64,000 nt of DNA, taken from assembly GCF_003001955.1 (NCBI RefSeq), contig NZ_PVNH01000007.1, positions 1-64,000 of the forward strand. The letters run 5' to 3'. The position numbers and the translations under genes are program-made. Under the pieces are notes generated by a model. The model searched no databases. It worked only from the letters and a program-made list of their open reading frames with translations, and was not told the origin of the DNA. Source of the stretch: Prauserella shujinwangii (GTDB lineage Bacteria > Actinomycetota > Actinomycetes > Mycobacteriales > Pseudonocardiaceae). Positions within the stretch are counted from its first letter, which is position 1, and every line of letters starts with the position of its first letter. Shown one piece after another: positions 23,715 through 33,180 of the stretch.

Positions 23715-26567
23715 ATGACAGAAACCGTGGGAGTGGACGCGGAGACAGGCGGCGCGGCGGCCAAGCCGGGCCGGGGCAAGGGCCGCAAGCCGGGCCTGAC
23801 CGTCCAGCGCGTCTTCACCACCGAGGGGGTGCACCCGTACGACGAGGTGACGTGGGAGTCGCGCGACGTCGTGATGACCAACTGGCGGGACGGGACCGTC
23901 AACTTCGAGCAGCGGGGCGTCGAGTTCCCGGAGTTCTGGTCGGTCAACGCGACCAATATCGTCGCCAGCAAGTACTTCCGCGGCGCCGTCGGCAGCCCGC
24001 AGCGTGAGCACAGCCTCAAACAGCTGATCGACCGCGTGGTCAAGACCTACGTCAAGTCCGGGACCGACAACGGGTACTTCGCGACGCCCCAGGACGCCGA
24101 GATCTTCGAGCACGAGCTGACCTGGATGCTGCTGCACCAGGTGTTCAGCTTCAACTCGCCGGTCTGGTTCAACGTCGGCACGACGTCCAAGCAGCAGGTC
24201 TCCGCGTGCTTCATCCTCTCCGTCGACGACACGATGGAGTCGATCCTGAACTGGTACCGGGAGGAGGGCCTGATCTTCAAGGGCGGCTCCGGTGCCGGTC
24301 TCAACCTCTCCCGGATCCGCTCGTCCCGGGAGCTGCTGTCGTCCGGCGGTACCGCGTCGGGCCCCGTCTCGTTCATGCGTGGCGCCGACGCGTCGGCGGG
24401 CACGATCAAGTCGGGTGGCGCCACCCGCCGGGCGGCCAAGATGGTGGTCCTCGACGTCGACCACCCGGACATCGAGGAGTTCATCGAGACGAAGGCCAAG
24501 GAGGAGAAGAAGATCCGCGTCCTGCGTGACGCGGGCTTCGACATGGACCTCAGCGGCGCCGACATCTCCTCGGTGCAGTACCAGAACGCGAACAACTCGG
24601 TCCGCGTGTCCGACGAGTTCATGCGTGCCGTCGAGTCGGGCGGCGACTTCGGCCTGCGGGCGCGGCTGTCCGGCGAGGTCATCGACCACACGGACGCCAA
24701 GGCGCTGTTCCGCAAGATGGCGCAGGCCGCGTGGGAGTGCGCCGACCCCGGGCTGCAGTACGACGACACGATCAACGACTGGCACACCTGCCCCGAGTCG
24801 GGCCGGATCACCGCGTCCAACCCGTGCTCGGAGTACATGCACCTGGACAACTCCAGCTGCAACCTGGCCTCGCTGAACCTGCTGAAGTTCGTGCGCGGCG
24901 ACGGCACGTTCGACGCCGAGCTGTTCGCCAGGGCGGTCGAGCTGGTCATCACCGCGATGGACATCTCCATCTGCTTCGCGGACTTCCCGACCGAGGCGAT
25001 CGGCGACACCACGCGGAAGTTCCGCCAGCTGGGCATCGGATACGCCAACCTCGGCGCGCTGCTGATGGCCACCGGGCACGCCTACGACTCCGACGGCGGC
25101 CGCGCACTCGCCGCGGCCATCACCTCCCTGATGACCGGCGTGTCGTACCGCCGCTCCGCCGAGCTCGCCGCCGTCGTCGGCCCGTACGAGGGCTACGCCC
25201 GCAACGCCGAGGCGCACCAGCGGGTGATGCGCAAGCACGCCGCGGCCAACGACGCCATCCGCACGTTCCACACCAACGACGTGAACGTGCGGTCGCTCGC
25301 CACGCGGGAGTGGCAGCGCGGCATCGAGATCGGCAGCCAGCACGGCTGGCGCAACGCGCAGGCCAGCGTGCTCGCCCCCACGGGCACCATCGGCTTCATG
25401 ATGGACTGCGACACCACCGGCATCGAGCCGGACTTCTCGCTGGTGAAGTTCAAGAAGCTCGTCGGCGGCGGGTCCATGCAGATCGTCAACCAGACGGTGC
25501 CGCGCGCGCTGCACTCGCTCGGCTACCAGGACGAGCAGATCGAGGCCATCGTGGACTACGTGGCCCAGCACGGGCACGTGATCGACGCGCCGGGGCTGCG
25601 CCCCGAGCACTACGAGGTGTTCGACTGCGCCGTCGGCGAGCGCTCCATCGCGCCGATGGGGCACGTGCGCATGATGGCCGCCGTGCAGCCGTTCCTGTCG
25701 GGCGCGATCTCGAAGACCGTCAACATGCCCGAGTCGGCGACGGTCGAGGACGTCGAGGAGATCTACTTCCAGGGCTGGAAGCTCGGCCTGAAGGCGCTGG
25801 CGATCTACCGCGACAACTGCAAGGTCGGCCAGCCGCTGTCCACCGCGAAGCGGGACAAGGCCGAGGCGGAGCCGGAGAAGGTCGTCGAGTACCGGCCGGT
25901 CCGCAAGCGCCTGCCGAAGAAGCGGCCGAGCCAGACGGTGTCGTTCACGATCGGTGGCGCCGAGGGCTACCTGACCGCCGGGTCCTACCCGGACGACGGG
26001 CTCGGCGAGATCTTCGTGAAGCTCGGCAAGCAGGGCTCCACGCTGGCCGGTGTCATGGACGCGTTCTCGATGTCGATCTCCGTGGGCCTGCAGTACGGCA
26101 TCCCGCTGGAGTTCTACGTCAGCAAGTTCCAGAACCTCCGGTTCGAACCGGCCGGCATGACGGACGACCCGGACGTGCGGATGGCGACGAGCGTGCTCGA
26201 CTACCTGTTCCGCAGGCTCGCGCTCGACTACCTGCCGTACGAGAAGCGCTCCCAGCTCGGCATCTTCACCGCCGACGAGCGGTCGGCGCAGGTGGAGTCC
26301 GACTACGGCCGGTCCACGGACGAGGACGAGAACGTCGACCTGGAGGCGTTGCGCAGCAGCGTGGACGCCAGCAGCACGCACGTGCTGGAGGAGAAGCCCG
26401 CCGACACCGAGCCGGGCCGGACCGCGCACACCACGACCGAGCTGGTGGAGCTGCAGCTCGGCAAGGCCGCCGACGCCCCGCTGTGCATGACCTGCGGGAC
26501 GAAGATGCGGCCCGCGGGCTCCTGCTACGCCTGCGAGGGCTGCGGCGCCACCTCCGGCTGCAGTTGA
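23715..26567 (+). CDS. nrdJ: Vitamin B12-dependent ribonucleotide reductase (class II)
   Basis: NrdJ reduces ribonucleotides to deoxyribonucleotides using adenosylcobalamin as radical generator. The 950-residue protein has the N-terminal active-site region with the Cys of VSACFILSVDD, the glycyl loop FKGGSGAGLNLSRIRSS, the radical/substrate motif NPCSEYMHLDNSSCNLASLN, and PTGTIGFMMDCDTTGIEPDF. A C-terminal zinc-finger-like tail carries CMTCG and CYACEGCG with redox cysteines ending in GCS. Length and layout are typical of the long actinobacterial form. GAGAGGGA precedes the ATG. A family-C palindrome sits 13 bases after the stop. Confidence 0.97.
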   Translation: MTETVGVDAETGGAAAKPGRGKGRKPGLTVQRVFTTEGVHPYDEVTWESRDVVMTNWRDGTVNFEQRGVEFPEFWSVNATNIVASKYFRGAVGSPQREHSLKQLIDRVVKTYVKSGTDNGYFATPQDAEIFEHELTWMLLHQVFSFNSPVWFNVGTTSKQQVSACFILSVDDTMESILNWYREEGLIFKGGSGAGLNLSRIRSSRELLSSGGTASGPVSFMRGADASAGTIKSGGATRRAAKMVVLDVDHPDIEEFIETKAKEEKKIRVLRDAGFDMDLSGADISSVQYQNANNSVRVSDEFMRAVESGGDFGLRARLSGEVIDHTDAKALFRKMAQAAWECADPGLQYDDTINDWHTCPESGRITASNPCSEYMHLDNSSCNLASLNLLKFVRGDGTFDAELFARAVELVITAMDISICFADFPTEAIGDTTRKFRQLGIGYANLGALLMATGHAYDSDGGRALAAAITSLMTGVSYRRSAELAAVVGPYEGYARNAEAHQRVMRKHAAANDAIRTFHTNDVNVRSLATREWQRGIEIGSQHGWRNAQASVLAPTGTIGFMMDCDTTGIEPDFSLVKFKKLVGGGSMQIVNQTVPRALHSLGYQDEQIEAIVDYVAQHGHVIDAPGLRPEHYEVFDCAVGERSIAPMGHVRMMAAVQPFLSGAISKTVNMPESATVEDVEEIYFQGWKLGLKALAIYRDNCKVGQPLSTAKRDKAEAEPEKVVEYRPVRKRLPKKRPSQTVSFTIGGAEGYLTAGSYPDDGLGEIFVKLGKQGSTLAGVMDAFSMSISVGLQYGIPLEFYVSKFQNLRFEPAGMTDDPDVRMATSVLDYLFRRLALDYLPYEKRSQLGIFTADERSAQVESDYGRSTDEDENVDLEALRSSVDASSTHVLEEKPADTEPGRTAHTTTELVELQLGKAADAPLCMTCGTKMRPAGSCYACEGCGATSGCS

Positions 26568-26580
26568 CCCCGCGCCGCTG

Positions 26581-26620
26581 GTGAGCGGGAAACGTGGTGA
26601 GAACCGCGTTTCCCGCTCAC
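26581..26620. repeat. Hairpin between convergent genes (repeat family C, copy 1)
   Basis: The arms GTGAGCGGGAAACG (26581-26594) and CGTTTCCCGCTCAC (26607-26620) are exact inverted copies over a 12-base loop containing GAGAAC. It lies between the nrdJ stop and the stop of the convergent peptidase, overlapping the latter. It probably terminates both. Confidence 0.8.
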
Positions 26621-28653
26621 GAGCCGGTGAGCCTGCGCCACAGGAACTCGAACACGAGCGCCCACTTGAACGCGAGCTGGGCGTTGTCCGCCGCGGCGCC
26701 GTGGCCGCCCTCGATGTTCTCGTAGTAGCTCACGTCGTGGCCGTACTCCCGCATGCGGGCCACCATCTTCCGTGCGTGCGCGGGATGCACGCGGTCGTCC
26801 CGTGTGGACGTCACGAACAGCGCGGGCGGGTACTCGCGGTCCCGGGCGACGTTCTGGTACGGCGAGTACCGCGCGATGTAGTCCCATTCGGCCGGTTCGT
26901 CGGGGTCGCCGTACTCGGCCATCCACGAGGCGCCCGCGAGCAGCAGGTGGTACCGGCGCATGTCGAGCAACGGCACCTGGCTCACGATCGCGCCGAACCG
27001 CTCGGGGTAGCGGGTGAGCATGACCCCCGTCAGCAGCCCGCCGTTGCTGCCGCCCTGGATGCCCAGCCGCGCGGGCGTGGTGATGCCGCGCTCGACGAGG
27101 TCGGCAGCCACGGCGGCGAAGTCCTCGTACACGCGGTGCCGGTGCTCCTTGATCGCCTGGTTGTGCCAGTCCGGGCCGTACTCGCCGCCGCCGCGCAGGT
27201 TCGCGACGACGTACGTGCCGCCCCGCTCCAGCCATCCCCGGCCGATCACGCCGCTGTAGGACGGCGTCAGGGAGATCTCGAAGCCGCCGTATCCGGTGAG
27301 CAGGGTGGGCCCGGGCCGGTCGCGGCGGGCGCCCACCACGAAGTACGGGATCCGCGTGCCGTCGGCCGAGGTCGCGAAGTGCTGCCCGGTCTCGAGGCCG
27401 TCGCTGTCGAAGAACGCCGGTGCCCGCTTGAGCGTCTCCGGCTCCGCGCCGACCTCCCCGCGCACGAGCGCCGACGGCTCGGTGAACCCGCTGACGTCCA
27501 GCAGGTACTCGTCGCCGTGGTCGGGGTCGGTGCCGACGAGGTCGACGGAGCCGACCTCCGGCACGCCGGGCAGCGGCGCGGAACGCCACCCTTCCGGTGC
27601 CGGCGTCAGCACCCGCAGCCGCGTCTTCACGTCGCTCAGCGTGCCGAGGAGCAGGTGGTTGCGGGTCCACGCGTAGTAGTCGAGCGAGGTGTGCGGATCG
27701 GGTTCGAACAGCACCGTCAGCGCGCGGTCCCCGCCGAGGAAGTCGTCGAGCCGGGCCGCCAGCAGCGCACCCGCCGGGTACTCGGCACCGCCGGTGCGCC
27801 ACGGCGAGCGCGTGCGCACGAGCAGCCACTCGCGGTGCAGCGACGCGTTGGCGTCGTCCGGCACGTCGACCCGGACCAGCCCATCGGCGGTGCGCAGGTA
27901 CAGCTCGGACCGGTAGAAGTCCACGCTGCGGCGCACGAGGTCGCGCTCCCAGCCCTCGGTGTGGTCGTGCACACCGCGCACGGCGACGTCCTCCGGCTTG
28001 CCCTCGAACACCAGTTCCGCCTCGGTCAGCGGAGTGCCGCGCCGCCACTCTTTGACCAGCCGCGGGTAGCCCGAGTGGGTCAGCGACCCCGCGCCGAAGT
28101 CCGTGCCGACGTAGATCCGGTCCTCGTCGATCCACGCCACCGAGCTCTTCGCCTCGGGCAGCTCGAACCCGCCCGCGACGAACTCGCGCCGCTCCAGGTC
28201 GAACTCCCGCACCACGGTGGCGTCCGCGCCGCCGCGGGACAGCTCGACGAGCGCGCGCCGGAGGCTGGGCCGCAGCACCGTCGCGCCCTGCCACACCCAG
28301 TTCTCGCCCTCGGCCTCGGCGAGGGCGTCGACGTCGAGCAGGAGCTCCCACTCCGGCTCGGCCGCCCGGTACCGGTCGAGCGTCGTCCGCCGCCACAGGC
28401 CGCGCGGATGGGCGGCGTCCTGCCAGAAGTTGTACAGGTACTCGCCGCGGCGGCGCACGTACGGAATCCGGTCGTCGGCGTCGAGCACCTCCCGCAGTGC
28501 GGCCCGCAGCCGTTCGAAGCCGGTGTCCCCGGCCAGCGCCGCCACGGTCTCCGCGTTGCGTGCGCGCACCCAGTCGAGCGGCCGCTCGCCGGTGACGTCC
28601 TCGAGCCAGAGGTAGGGGTCGTTGTCGTCCAGCCGGGTTCGCGCCTCGCTCAT
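26617..28653 (-). CDS. Prolyl oligopeptidase family serine peptidase (S9A)
   Basis: This 678-residue protein has an N-terminal seven-bladed propeller region and a C-terminal alpha/beta-hydrolase catalytic domain (from about residue 440). The nucleophile Ser is in GIQGGSNGGLLTG; the Asp and His are likely in TSTRDDRVHPAHARKM and NIEGGHGAAADN. The start MSEARTRLDDNDPYLWLEDV follows a GGAGG site at 3 bases and matches the conserved PYLWLEDV opening of the family. No signal peptide is present, so it is probably cytoplasmic, acting on short proline-containing peptides. Much longer reading through the upstream promoter is not supported. Confidence 0.92.
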   Translation of the reverse strand: MSEARTRLDDNDPYLWLEDVTGERPLDWVRARNAETVAALAGDTGFERLRAALREVLDADDRIPYVRRRGEYLYNFWQDAAHPRGLWRRTTLDRYRAAEPEWELLLDVDALAEAEGENWVWQGATVLRPSLRRALVELSRGGADATVVREFDLERREFVAGGFELPEAKSSVAWIDEDRIYVGTDFGAGSLTHSGYPRLVKEWRRGTPLTEAELVFEGKPEDVAVRGVHDHTEGWERDLVRRSVDFYRSELYLRTADGLVRVDVPDDANASLHREWLLVRTRSPWRTGGAEYPAGALLAARLDDFLGGDRALTVLFEPDPHTSLDYYAWTRNHLLLGTLSDVKTRLRVLTPAPEGWRSAPLPGVPEVGSVDLVGTDPDHGDEYLLDVSGFTEPSALVRGEVGAEPETLKRAPAFFDSDGLETGQHFATSADGTRIPYFVVGARRDRPGPTLLTGYGGFEISLTPSYSGVIGRGWLERGGTYVVANLRGGGEYGPDWHNQAIKEHRHRVYEDFAAVAADLVERGITTPARLGIQGGSNGGLLTGVMLTRYPERFGAIVSQVPLLDMRRYHLLLAGASWMAEYGDPDEPAEWDYIARYSPYQNVARDREYPPALFVTSTRDDRVHPAHARKMVARMREYGHDVSYYENIEGGHGAAADNAQLAFKWALVFEFLWRRLTGS

Positions 28654-28732
28654 GACCTCCAGTCTGCCAGGACCGCGTCGTTCCCGATTCGTGATCCGGG
28701 GTGCCGTGGCGGTGGATATCCTCACGTGCACT

Positions 28733-29611
28733 GTGGACGGAATCGGCAGCCGGACAGGGCCGCCCCGGAACTCGCCGCTGGCGGTCGCCGGGGTGCTGGC
28801 GCTGGTCCTCACGGTCGTCGGGGTGACGGCCCTCGCCGGCCGCGCCACCGTCCGCGTCGCGGGCACGGCGGCCGCCGACCCGGCCGCCGCCGCGGTCGCG
28901 GCCGCGCCGGTGGCACCCCGGTCCCGCCCGGCCGGGGAACCGCTGCTGTCCGGCGACCTCGTTCTGGGCGAGGTGGTGTGCGTGCTGCCGGATCTGGGAG
29001 CCACGAACGCGCGGCTGCGCGCGTTCCACAGCGCGGCACTGGACTGCCTCGGCGAGGCGTGGCGGCCCGCGCTGCGCGCCTCCGGGGCGACGTTCACGCA
29101 GGCACGGCTGGAGATCGACCCGGGACCGGGCAGCGCGTGCGGGAAGACGCCGGGCGAGGACCAGGCCACGGCGTTCTACTGCGGCCGGGAGGAGACGATC
29201 TACCTGCCGAGGCGGCGGGTGCTCGACCACCTCGGCCTGCACGTCCCGGCGCACCTGGCGGTGCTCGCCCACGAGTACGGCCACCACGTGCAGGAGCGCG
29301 GCGGCATCCTCGACGCCGCGGGCAGGCGGCTGCGCCACCTCGGCCAGGGCACGCCTGCGGAGCTGCGGCTCACCCGGCGTCTCGAACTGCAGGCCAACTG
29401 CTTCGCCGGGCTGTTCCTCGCCAGTGTCGCGGGCCGGGGCTCGGTGACGACCGCGCAGGCGGAGGAGGCGCTGGCGGACTTCCGGCACGGCGTCGACAGC
29501 GAGACGCATGGCACGGTGGCCAACCAGCTGCGCTGGGCCCGCACCGGGTTCACGGGGACCTCCGTCGCCGCGTGCGACACGTGGAGGGCCCCCGCGCACG
29601 CGGTCCGCTGA
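28733..29611 (+). CDS. Neutral zinc metallopeptidase, membrane anchored
   Basis: This 292-residue product belongs to the YpfJ-like neutral zinc metallopeptidase family. A membrane helix (LAVAGVLALVLTVVGVTALAG, about residues 16-36) anchors it, an Ala-rich linker follows, and the peptidase domain has the zinc motif HEYGH at about residues 180-184 and a downstream ELQANCFAG Glu that would be the third ligand. Conserved segments CLGEAWRPAL and YCGREETIYLP precede the active site. Start choice is uncertain: in-frame GTG codons at 28706 and 28712 would add 7-9 residues. It is divergent from the S9A peptidase. The substrate is unknown; quality control of exported proteins is one possibility. Confidence 0.82.
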   Translation: MDGIGSRTGPPRNSPLAVAGVLALVLTVVGVTALAGRATVRVAGTAAADPAAAAVAAAPVAPRSRPAGEPLLSGDLVLGEVVCVLPDLGATNARLRAFHSAALDCLGEAWRPALRASGATFTQARLEIDPGPGSACGKTPGEDQATAFYCGREETIYLPRRRVLDHLGLHVPAHLAVLAHEYGHHVQERGGILDAAGRRLRHLGQGTPAELRLTRRLELQANCFAGLFLASVAGRGSVTTAQAEEALADFRHGVDSETHGTVANQLRWARTGFTGTSVAACDTWRAPAHAVR

Positions 29612-29709
29612 GGCACCCGGCCCGGTTGTCCACCTGTGCGGACCTTTCGCCGGGCAGCGCACCCGCACTAGCCTGTGTGAGGCAGCTCACCATGGCGGGA
29701 GGAGACTCA

Positions 29710-30159
29710 ATGCGCATTGCCGATCTGCTGCGGAACAAGGGTTCGATGGTGGCCACGGTCACCCCGGACACCTCGGTCACCGAGTTGCTCGCCCGCCTCG
29801 CCGAACACAACGTGGGCGCGCTCGTGGTCGTCGACGCCGAAGGCGCCGTGGCCGGGATCGTCTCCGAACGGGACGTCGTGCGCAGGCTCCACGAGCATGG
29901 CCCCGGCCTGCTCGATCGCAACGTCGGCGACATCATGACCACGCTCGTCGCCACCTGCACCCCGCAGGACTCCGTCGACCAGCTCAGCGTGGTGATGACC
30001 GAACGGCGGATCAGGCACGTGCCGGTGCTCGTCGAGGGCAAGCTGGCCGGCATCGTCAGCATCGGCGACGTCGTGAAGACGCGCATGAACGAGCTGGAGC
30101 ACAGCCAGGAACAGCTCGAGGCCTACATCTCGGGCGGGGTGCACCCCGCGGCCCGGTGA
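29710..30159 (+). CDS. CBS-pair domain protein
   Basis: The 149-residue protein is made of two CBS domains in tandem (about residues 10-62 and 75-135), ending MRIADLLRNKGSMVAT... to ISIGDVVKTRMNELE in outline. Typical CBS signatures are GIVSERDVVRRLHEHG and RRIRHVPVLVEGKLAGIVSIGDV. Stand-alone CBS pairs usually bind adenosine nucleotides and act as energy or redox sensors on partner proteins. GGAGGAG lies 5-8 bases before the ATG. The gene is monocistronic between the metallopeptidase and a secreted hydrolase, so the partner is unknown. Confidence 0.88.
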   Translation: MRIADLLRNKGSMVATVTPDTSVTELLARLAEHNVGALVVVDAEGAVAGIVSERDVVRRLHEHGPGLLDRNVGDIMTTLVATCTPQDSVDQLSVVMTERRIRHVPVLVEGKLAGIVSIGDVVKTRMNELEHSQEQLEAYISGGVHPAAR

Positions 30160-30270
30160 ACCACGCGGCGCACCGCCTTTCGTCGGGTCCTGCACGGAAT
30201 TCCTTGACACCCACCAGGAGTGTGGCGAGGGTCGGGCCACCGACGTCCGCCGAGCGACTGGGGGCCTTCC

Positions 30271-32061
30271 GTGCGATCCACGCGTGTCACCGTCCTGCTC
30301 GCCACCGCGCTGGTGGCGCCGCTGATCTCCGTCGGAGCACAGGCGGAACCGGCGGATCCGCCACCCCGGCCGGTCTTCGAGAACGGTGCGGCGCAACCCG
30401 TCTTCGATCCCGGGGACGTGGTACGGGAGAGCCTGTGGGTGCGGGCACCCGTGGACAGCGACCACGACGGCGAGGACGACGAGGTGCACGTCGAGGTCGT
30501 CCGGCCGAGGGCGACGGAACGGGGCCTGCGGGTGCCCGTGGTGTTCCAGGCCAGCCCGTACTACGCGGGCGGCAACTCGATCACCAACCACGACGTGGAC
30601 GTGGAACTGTACGTCCCGGATCGCGGCGGCAGGCCGATGCCGCAGATCACCTGGCGGTACGAGCAGTACCTCGTCTCGCGCGGGTTCGCGGTGGTGTACG
30701 GCGAGTCGCTCGGCAGCGGTGAGTCCACCGGCTGTCCCACGACGGGCGGGGAGAACGAGACGATCGGCGCGCGGTCCGTCGTGGACTGGCTGAACGGGCG
30801 GGCGAGCGCGCGGGACGGCGACGGCCAACCGGTGGCGGCGGACTGGACCACCGGGAAGACGGCCATGATGGGGGTCTCCTACAACGGGACCCTGCCGAAC
30901 GCGGTCGCGACCACGGGTGTCGAGGGCCTGGAGACGATCGTGCCCATCGCGGCGATCTCCAGCTGGTACGACTACTACCGCGAGGATGGCGCCGTGGTGG
31001 CGCCCGGCGGTTACCAGGGCGAGGACGCCGACGTGCTCGCCGAGTACGTCTACACGCGCGCCGACCGGGAGATCTGCCGGGACGTCATCGACGGGCTCGC
31101 CGCCCGGCAGGACCGCGTCACCGGCGACTACAGCGCGTTCTGGGCCGGCCGGAACTACCTCGATGACGTGCACCGGGTCCGGGCCTCGGTGCTCGCGGTG
31201 CACGGGCTCAACGACTGGAACGTGACGATGAGCCAGGTCGCGCGGTGGTACGAGGCGCTGCGGGCGCACGGCGTCGAGCACCGGATCTGGCTGCACCAGT
31301 CCGGGCACGCCGACCCCTACTCGCTGCGCCGCGACGAGTGGCTGCGCACCCTGAACCGCTGGTTCTCGCACTACCTCTACGGCGTCCAGAACGGGGTCCA
31401 GGACGAGCCGAGGGCGACGATCCAGCGCGAGGACGGGTCCTGGTCCGACGAGGCGAACTGGCCCGCCCCCGGTACCCGGCCCGCGACGCTGCACCCCGGG
31501 CCCGGCGGCGCGGGGCGGGGCACGCTCGGCGTGCGGGACACCCGCGGCAGGCCGGTGGTCGAGTCGCTCACCGACGACGCGCGCAAGACCGTCGAGCAGC
31601 TGGTCGACCAGCCGGAGTCCCCGCACCGGCTGTCCTACGCGACCGCCGCGGCCCGGCGGCCGGTGCGGCTGAGCGGCACGCCCAGGGTCGACCTGACGAT
31701 CGCGTTCGACCGCCCCGCCGCCAACGTCACCGGGGTGCTGGTGGACCGGGCCCCCGACGGCGGCTCCCACGTCATCACCCGGGGCTGGACCGACCCGCAG
31801 AACCGCAAGGACCCGGCGCTCACCCGGCCGATCCGGCCCGGCGTGCCGTACCGGATCTCGTTCCAGCTCCAGCCGGACGACTACGTCCTGCCCGCCGGGC
31901 ACCGGCTCGAGTTCGTGCTGCTGTCCAGCGACCACGACTTCACGCTGCGACCGCGCCCGGGCACCGGGCTGTCGATCGACGTCACGCGCACCTCGGTGAC
32001 GCTGCCCGTGCGGGGCGGCACCGCCGCGCTGTGGTCGGCCTTCCCCGGCTGGGCGGGCTGA
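30271..32061 (+). CDS. Secreted CocE/NonD or Xaa-Pro dipeptidyl-peptidase-like hydrolase (S15)
   Basis: This 596-residue secreted protein has a signal peptide (RSTRVTVLLATALVAPLISVGAQA). The alpha/beta-hydrolase domain carries the nucleophile in MMGVSYNGTLPNAVA, an acidic residue near VHGLNDWNVT and a His in HQSGHADPY. The C-terminal jelly-roll domain (from about residue 420) carries the DLTIAFDRPAANVTGVLVDR block typical of S15 enzymes. It resembles actinobacterial Xaa-Pro dipeptidyl-peptidases more than cocaine esterases in length. The GTG start at 30271 fits the signal peptide but has only a weak G-rich site upstream. Confidence 0.86.
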   Translation: MRSTRVTVLLATALVAPLISVGAQAEPADPPPRPVFENGAAQPVFDPGDVVRESLWVRAPVDSDHDGEDDEVHVEVVRPRATERGLRVPVVFQASPYYAGGNSITNHDVDVELYVPDRGGRPMPQITWRYEQYLVSRGFAVVYGESLGSGESTGCPTTGGENETIGARSVVDWLNGRASARDGDGQPVAADWTTGKTAMMGVSYNGTLPNAVATTGVEGLETIVPIAAISSWYDYYREDGAVVAPGGYQGEDADVLAEYVYTRADREICRDVIDGLAARQDRVTGDYSAFWAGRNYLDDVHRVRASVLAVHGLNDWNVTMSQVARWYEALRAHGVEHRIWLHQSGHADPYSLRRDEWLRTLNRWFSHYLYGVQNGVQDEPRATIQREDGSWSDEANWPAPGTRPATLHPGPGGAGRGTLGVRDTRGRPVVESLTDDARKTVEQLVDQPESPHRLSYATAAARRPVRLSGTPRVDLTIAFDRPAANVTGVLVDRAPDGGSHVITRGWTDPQNRKDPALTRPIRPGVPYRISFQLQPDDYVLPAGHRLEFVLLSSDHDFTLRPRPGTGLSIDVTRTSVTLPVRGGTAALWSAFPGWAG

Positions 32062-32134
32062 TCGCGGCGCGTTTGTACGCCCCGTGTACCGGGACCTGGT
32101 TCGGTGGCGCCGTCCCCGGAACACGGAGGTATCG

Positions 32135-33004
32135 ATGGTGTCGATGTTCAAGGTCAGACGGTGGGCCGCCGCGGCGGCGACGGTGGTCCTGTCCGCGTTC
32201 GGGATCGTGGCCGCAGGGCAGGTGCCCGCGTCCGCGGCCCCGAACTTCCAGGTGCCGTTCCAGTGCGGTGTCACGGTCACGGCCGCCACGTTCAGCGGCC
32301 ACCGGCCCGCCAACGCGGTCGACTTCCAGAAGAGCGGCATCACCGGGATGCCGGTGATCGCCTCGGCCCCGGGCACGGTCACCCGGGTCGCGAACGAGGG
32401 CAGCACCAGCTACGGGCGCTGGATCGAGATCGACCACGGCTCGGGCTGGCGCACCCGTTACGCCCACCTCTCCACCCAGGAGGTCCGGGTGGGCCAGTCG
32501 GTGTCGCTCGGCACGCAGATCGGCAAGGCGGGCGCCACGGGCGGCGTCACCGGCCCGCACCTGCACTACGAGCAGAACCTCAACGGCGTGTCCCAGCGGG
32601 TGGTGCTGCACGGCGTCGCGGTGCCGTACTACGGCAAGACCAACTTCACCAGCCGGAACGCCTGCGGCGGTGGCGGGGGCAACCCGTACACGCCGCAGCA
32701 GGTGTGCGGCTCCGCCTTCTCCGTCATCGACTCGGCCGCACTCGGTGACGCGGGCACCACCTACCTGCTGTACGACGGGTCGAGCGGGCGCAACTGCGTG
32801 ACCACGCTGAAGGCCACGTCCGTCGGGAGCCCGTCGCCGGTGTCCGCCTTCCTGGAGGTGGAGGGCTCCGCACGGGCCACCGACAGCGGCGACTACTCGT
32901 ACTACGCGGGTCCGGTGACGAAGGAAGCCGCGTCGACCTGCGTGAAGTGGGGCGGCTCGGTGGGTTCCCGGTCATACACCAGCCCGTTCGAGCACTGCGG
33001 CTGA
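32135..33004 (+). CDS. Secreted M23-family peptidase (LytM-like)
   Basis: The 289-residue product has a signal peptide ending PASA, then an M23 endopeptidase domain (about residues 38-165). Zinc ligands fit HRPANAVDF (His and Asp) and the HLHYE motif in GVTGPHLHYEQ; the RYAHLS segment supplies another conserved His. A Gly-rich linker leads to a C-terminal disulphide-type domain (about 185-289) with four cysteines (VCGSAFSVI, RNCVTTL, TCVKWGG, EHCG) and no clear family. It is likely a peptidoglycan hydrolase acting outside the cell. A GGAGG site 6 bases before the ATG supports the start. The preceding hydrolase stop is 73 bases upstream. Confidence 0.88.
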   Translation: MVSMFKVRRWAAAAATVVLSAFGIVAAGQVPASAAPNFQVPFQCGVTVTAATFSGHRPANAVDFQKSGITGMPVIASAPGTVTRVANEGSTSYGRWIEIDHGSGWRTRYAHLSTQEVRVGQSVSLGTQIGKAGATGGVTGPHLHYEQNLNGVSQRVVLHGVAVPYYGKTNFTSRNACGGGGGNPYTPQQVCGSAFSVIDSAALGDAGTTYLLYDGSSGRNCVTTLKATSVGSPSPVSAFLEVEGSARATDSGDYSYYAGPVTKEAASTCVKWGGSVGSRSYTSPFEHCG

Positions 33005-33007
33005 GCA

Positions 33008-33029
33008 CCCGGCCGAGCACGGCTCCGGC
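33008..33029 (+). terminator. Imperfect GC hairpin after the M23 peptidase gene
   Basis: CCGGCCGAGC pairs with GCTCCGGCCGG with one bulged base, a few bases after the stop codon. It is a plausible rho-independent terminator without a U tract. Confidence 0.4.
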
Positions 33030-33180
33030 CGGGCGGGCGGAACCGGACAGGGTAGCGTCCGGCACCGACACGAAACCGGATTCCCCGCCCGTCCGGCCGG
33101 AGTTGTCCCACCCGGCCCGGGCTGTCCACAGATTCCGCCCGCCGGCCCCGCACCCCGCCCCACCGGCGCATCGTGGACGC

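Noticed and set aside
30203-30230. Promoter with TTGACA before the secreted hydrolase
   Set aside because: A TTGACA hexamer is present but no -10 element at suitable spacing was found.
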